DNA from: Metarhizium brunneum
Taxonomy: Eukaryota > Ascomycota > Sordariomycetes > Hypocreales > Clavicipitaceae
DNA length: 64,000 nt
NCBI RefSeq assembly: GCF_013426205.1
Contig: NC_089427.1
Location: 2,604,001-2,668,000 of the forward strand
Direction of reading: 5' to 3'
The notes under the pieces are model-generated. The model ran no database searches. It worked only from the letters and a program-made list of their open reading frames with translations, and was not told the DNA's origin. Shown here one piece after another: positions 60,417 to 64,000 of this stretch. The position numbers were made by a program, and so were the translations under genes. Within the stretch, counting starts at the first letter, position 1; every line of letters starts with the position of its first letter.

Positions 60417-60989
60417 GCTAGACGGGCGCATTAGAGGGAACAAAGGAGCAACAACTGGGCGTCTCGCAGAGAATGGCGGGCTGCAATTATGGCGAGCCTA
60501 AGCGGCATCGTACTTTTCTATTCCTGTTTCTAGCATGGACTACCAGCCAGTGAGAGGGAAACAACTGGCACAACACAGTACACAATATTTACACATACAT
60601 TATGCTCATTTCCGGCCACAATAGGGACGTGACTTGACAACGGAAAATTTCTTTTGGATGGGAGTGGGAACCGGGCATTTTAGTCGCAAACGCGTACGCT
60701 ATACGTAGTGTAATTCAAAATAATGGAGTTTTCTTCTTTTCATGTTCATGACTGTCAGTAACCGGGAGGCCTGGCTTGATTCGTGTTTTTTGTTTGCGGA
60801 TTCGATGACGCGACTGTGTTGACCGTATGTACAGAACAGTTTGAAGCATTGTGAGGAATGGAGATGTAATGTGTGCGCATAGCCCCCAAAACTCGGTCAC
60901 AGGTGGGACTGGTCTCTTGGCGAGAGAGACCGTTTCCGACGCGGTTCATCGCCACACACATCACCTACTAGTATTAACACTACGTATGT

Positions 60990-61005
60990 ATGTATGTACA
61001 TACAT
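60990..61005. repeat. 16-bp perfect palindrome, same as at 5961
   Basis: ATGTATGTACATACAT, identical to 5961-5976, within a longer GTAT run. Confidence 0.85.
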
Positions 61006-61283
61006 GTAAGGAAACAATGGGACAGCGTGTGGTTTGTTCGGTCTCTTTTTGACGGGCGCTCCTGCAGAGTAGTACAATGATCTGGCCAGCGCTGCGGACG
61101 TCGTGTCACACGCTCAAGCGAGGTGGCATCTTGTCCCAGGCAGACGGCACGACGAAAGCCGATGGCAGCAAACTGGTACAAGTACGGAGAATTCTGTAAT
61201 TCACCTTGTTTGCAGAGCCGTGTCTTTTTGCGATGCCGCCAATGGAGAATTGAACTAGAGCAGGCCCAATTGACCGAAATAGT

Positions 61284-62106
61284 ACGGAGTACTAGAACTG
61301 TGACGACAAGATGATGCGCCCCTTCCTTCAGCTTTGGATGCTCGGCACTCCCGTGGGGAGGAATAACAAGATGTCTGGTACTCCGTACGTACGGAGTAAA
61401 AAGCAGCAAATGAAGCGCCAAAATGGACCCACTTGCCATCAACAGGCCCGCATAACAGGAGGGAGCGACACGCGTGGACGAAATTCTCGACCAATTGCGC
61501 TACCAGGCACAGCCCCAGAGAGCTCTTGCATAAGACATGGATGGATTGTTCTCGGCTCAATCCGTAATGAGAGTTCATGTGGCGCCGTCCTTTGTTGATA
61601 TCAGCTGGCAAGATGGTTAGTCCTGCGAAAGGGGCGGCGCAGCAAGACGGGGAAAGGAGGCAACGCGGCTCGAGCCCAGCCCCGACATGGAGACTCTTCA
61701 AGTCTGCAGGTGCAATGTTGCGCATGTTCTGCAAAAGCCGGTCCACATTTTGCAGGTACATGGCGCCTGGTGCACGGAGTGTCACTTACCAAAACTGGGA
61801 GCCAGTGCTCGACAAAGCACAGATGAAACACTGAGGCGTCAACGTCCGTCCACCCAGAAACACTTGAAGACTAGAGATGGACGCCTAATTCGGCATGGCG
61901 TGCTGCGTGGTTGAGTTGACAACTTTTAATGCGCCGTAAGAGTTAGTGCTGACCCTAATTTTGGGCCCTCAAATATGGCCGCCGCCATGTTTTGTGATGC
62001 AAATTTTGGTGAGTGACCGAGGTGCCGCAATGGCTGGCCCCCCTGATGCGTTCGAGCAAACTCCAACCAACAGGCCTACAAGGGAGTAATCGGTGCGTAC
62101 GGAGTA
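61284..62106. repeat. ACGGAGTA/TACTCCGT motif cluster with a 20-bp palindrome
   Basis: Cores at 61284, 61379, 61391 and 62099. The middle two face each other without a spacer and make a perfect palindrome, TACTCCGTACGTACGGAGTA (61379-61398). Confidence 0.85.
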
Positions 62107-63657
62107 CCTAAACCACTTGAAGGCTGTATATAAGGAGTTCTCCGTACTAGTTCCTCTGTATCATCCTTCGCTGCCTTGAAATTGTCCTCCTCTCCGTCGA
62201 GTCTATTATGTACAAAGATGGCGCGACTCGTCCGGCGAGGAATCGCACTGCAGGTGGAACCACCTTCAGGCTGGTCAGTATCGGACGAATAATGAATCAT
62301 GCTGGTCTAGCGAATGTGACACTGCGCCGTAATACTGCACTCGCTCATGTATGTATACACACATGGAGGAGTAGTAGCTGCATGGTTCGCTGCACCTGGC
62401 ATGAGACATGAGAGGTTAAACGCTGACAGAGCTTGACCTGCTCGTCGCAACTTGCTGGCTTGTGTGCTTCCGCCCATGTTGTGAACGACCATTACGTGTT
62501 GTCTTTCCCTATTATACCCGTACACAGGTAGTAAGAGAAGAGATTGGAGCGCATTGCCTCACCGTAGTTGCTAACCATGTCCAAGGCACAGCGACTGGAT
62601 TTCTAGGCTTTTTAAATGGAGGTGTGGAAACGAAAATTAGCTTAGGCCACAGGGGCCCTTGGTCGAGCTCCGTTTATCCCGTCAACAATTAGGACATTGC
62701 CCACCAAACGACCAAGCGCCGCCCATCGGCTTTGCATCCTAAGGAGAAGGTTCCGAGCTAGGCCAAGAGGCTTGTCAGCTGTGAGTGGTTCCTGGACCTG
62801 GAATGTGATGAGTTGAAGACCACAGACCACCACATGACGGGGGCATGGCAGCCCACTTGAGCATGGGGTGAATGAAATTTGCCGTCTTGTCCATGATGCA
62901 TGGGGACGTCGGCTCAAGTCCTGCTTGGTTGAGCTGTGAAATCTATTTGAATCCGGGGTGCGCCTCATCGTCTTAACAGAATTCTGTCCCCCCTTTACTC
63001 TCTTCGATCGTATATTTTGTAATACTGCTTCGTCAGCTTGTACCATCGTTTGGCCACGTCCACTCTGAGCACTCACTCGTTTATCTGTAAGTCTTGACAT
63101 CGGTCCTTTCCCTCGTTTGACGTTACCTTCTTTTTTTGCCCGTCACCGATGAACCATCGTCTAAACACGAAATACCCGCACACCACCGGCTCTTTCTGCT
63201 GAACCATCGGCCATTATTTGCAAGTGCTATTTTGGGGTGGTGTCCTGTGGCGTCCGATATTCCAACCATCGTCGTTTACTGGATGTTCAGTCGGATCGGA
63301 GCCAGAACCGTCGACACTCGTTCTTTCTGAGCCCAGCAGAGTTTTAAACTCGTGTCTTCAGCTTAGCCTACATTGGTCTCGCACGGTTTTAGAACCACAC
63401 CCTAGCTTGGGTAAAGGCAGCTGCGTAGTTGCTCTTGCCACTTGGTCTAGGCGAGCTAGCCGGCAGCTCCAAGTGCTCGTATTTCTGCGGCCAATCGACC
63501 TTAGGCAACATTTAAAGCTGGCTTGCGTTTGACTCGTCTGCTACGAATAAATCAAGACAGGGGCCGATGACATTGATGCAAAGATATTCTTGCTGACTAG
63601 CGTTTTGTTTGACAGTTTGCACACTTCACAATCATTCGCAGATTACCGTTTTCCAAA

Positions 63658-64000
63658 ATGAAGTACGCTCTCGTTATTTCAGCTTTGGCGGCTCTGGCCA
63701 CCGCCGCCGAAAAGCCCAAGTTCCTCAACAGCAACTTCCAGATTATCGAGGGCCAGTCATTCGATCTCAAATTCGACGGCTGTGAAGGCGGCTGCACCAT
63801 CACTCTTCAGGACGGTCCCAATACCAACCTTAAGGACTACAAGGTTATTTCCAGTAAGTTTGCATCCATGCCCGAGCAGATGTGTTTGAACTTGTATGCT
63901 AACATCCTCGTAGCTAGCGCGACTGGCGGTTCTCTCGCCTGGGTCCCCGAGGGCGTTGTTTCTGGCACCTATGCCTTCAAGATCACCAACAACGCCAACA
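63658..64000 (+). CDS. secreted GPI-type cell-surface protein, Kre9/Knh1-like N-terminus (partial)
   Basis: Exon 1 is 63658-63853 and exon 2 starts at 63914 and runs off the window; about 94 residues are seen. A signal peptide opens the protein (MKYALVISALAALATAA, cut before or near EKPKF). Then come FQIIEGQSFDLKFDGCEGGCTITLQDGP, DYKVIS and the stretch LAWVPEGVVSGTYAFKITN. This two-Cys Ig-like beta domain is the one found at the N-terminus of fungal Ser/Thr-rich GPI-anchored wall proteins (Kre9/Knh1-like). The expected Ser/Thr-rich stalk and GPI signal would lie beyond the window. The intron is GTAAGTTT..CTCGTAG and keeps frame (IS|TSATGG). Confidence 0.85.
   Translation, partial: MKYALVISALAALATAAEKPKFLNSNFQIIEGQSFDLKFDGCEGGCTITLQDGPNTNLKDYKVISSKFASMPEQMCLNLYANILVASATGGSLAWVPEGVVSGTYAFKITNNAN

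Larger units (their letters stand above)
60417..63657. other. 3.2 kb intergenic region
   Basis: No gene recognised. It contains a 16-bp palindrome (60990-61005), four motif copies (61284-62106) including a perfect 20-bp palindrome (61379-61398), and a pyrimidine-rich leader with TATA-like AT stretches before the next gene. Confidence 0.5.

Overview
The window looks like nuclear DNA of a filamentous ascomycete, most likely a sordariomycete and probably Hypocreales (inference). Genes carry several short introns (about 48-110 nt) with GT..AG ends and CTAAC/CTGAC-like branch sites. The families are typical of Pezizomycotina: CRT10, DUF3605, a fungal GPCR-like 7TM protein, a Kre9/Knh1-like GPI protein and a Mep-type ammonium transporter. 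Gene density is low: about 15 genes or gene fragments in 64 kb, with intergenic gaps of up to 7.5 kb. I found no tRNA, rRNA, CRISPR array or intact transposon. Exon joins were made by hand from splice signals, reading frame and family knowledge, without transcript data.

Layout, left to right. 1-346: start of an unrecognised protein (minus). 1707-2503: five-exon SF3B6/p14 splicing factor (plus). 6455-7954: SWIM-finger protein (plus), convergent with a kinase-like protein at 8420-10150 (minus). 16308-19442: eight-exon Zn-cluster transcription factor (plus). 21594-22983: TauD/TfdA-like dioxygenase (plus). 24855-26987: membrane-anchored histidine acid phosphatase (plus). 27410-29168: ammonium transporter (minus). 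32878-35604: CRT10 protein (minus). 36210-37706: membrane-anchored GH5 hydrolase (minus). 39376-41124: GPCR-like receptor (minus). 41125-52479: an 11 kb gene-poor stretch with a decayed oxidoreductase, an AT-rich island with ORF debris, and many copies of a short motif. 52480-53478: dihydroneopterin aldolase (plus), tail-to-tail with a DUF3605 protein at 53824-54582 (minus). 58095-60416: UTP-glucose-1-phosphate uridylyltransferase (plus). 63658 to the end: start of a GPI-type cell-surface protein (plus).

The genes do not form one pathway. Several are housekeeping (p14, UGP, FolB, CRT10). A loose nutrient and surface theme links the phosphatase, ammonium transporter, GH5 enzyme, 7TM receptor and GPI protein, but I see no biosynthetic cluster or operon-like unit. 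The least explained structure is a dispersed 8-bp motif, ACGGAGTA/TACTCCGT: 29 copies counted by eye, all outside called exons, sometimes in tandem or as perfect palindromes. Second is an open frame after the p14 stop codon that carries SILK-like and RVxF-like phosphatase-docking motifs.
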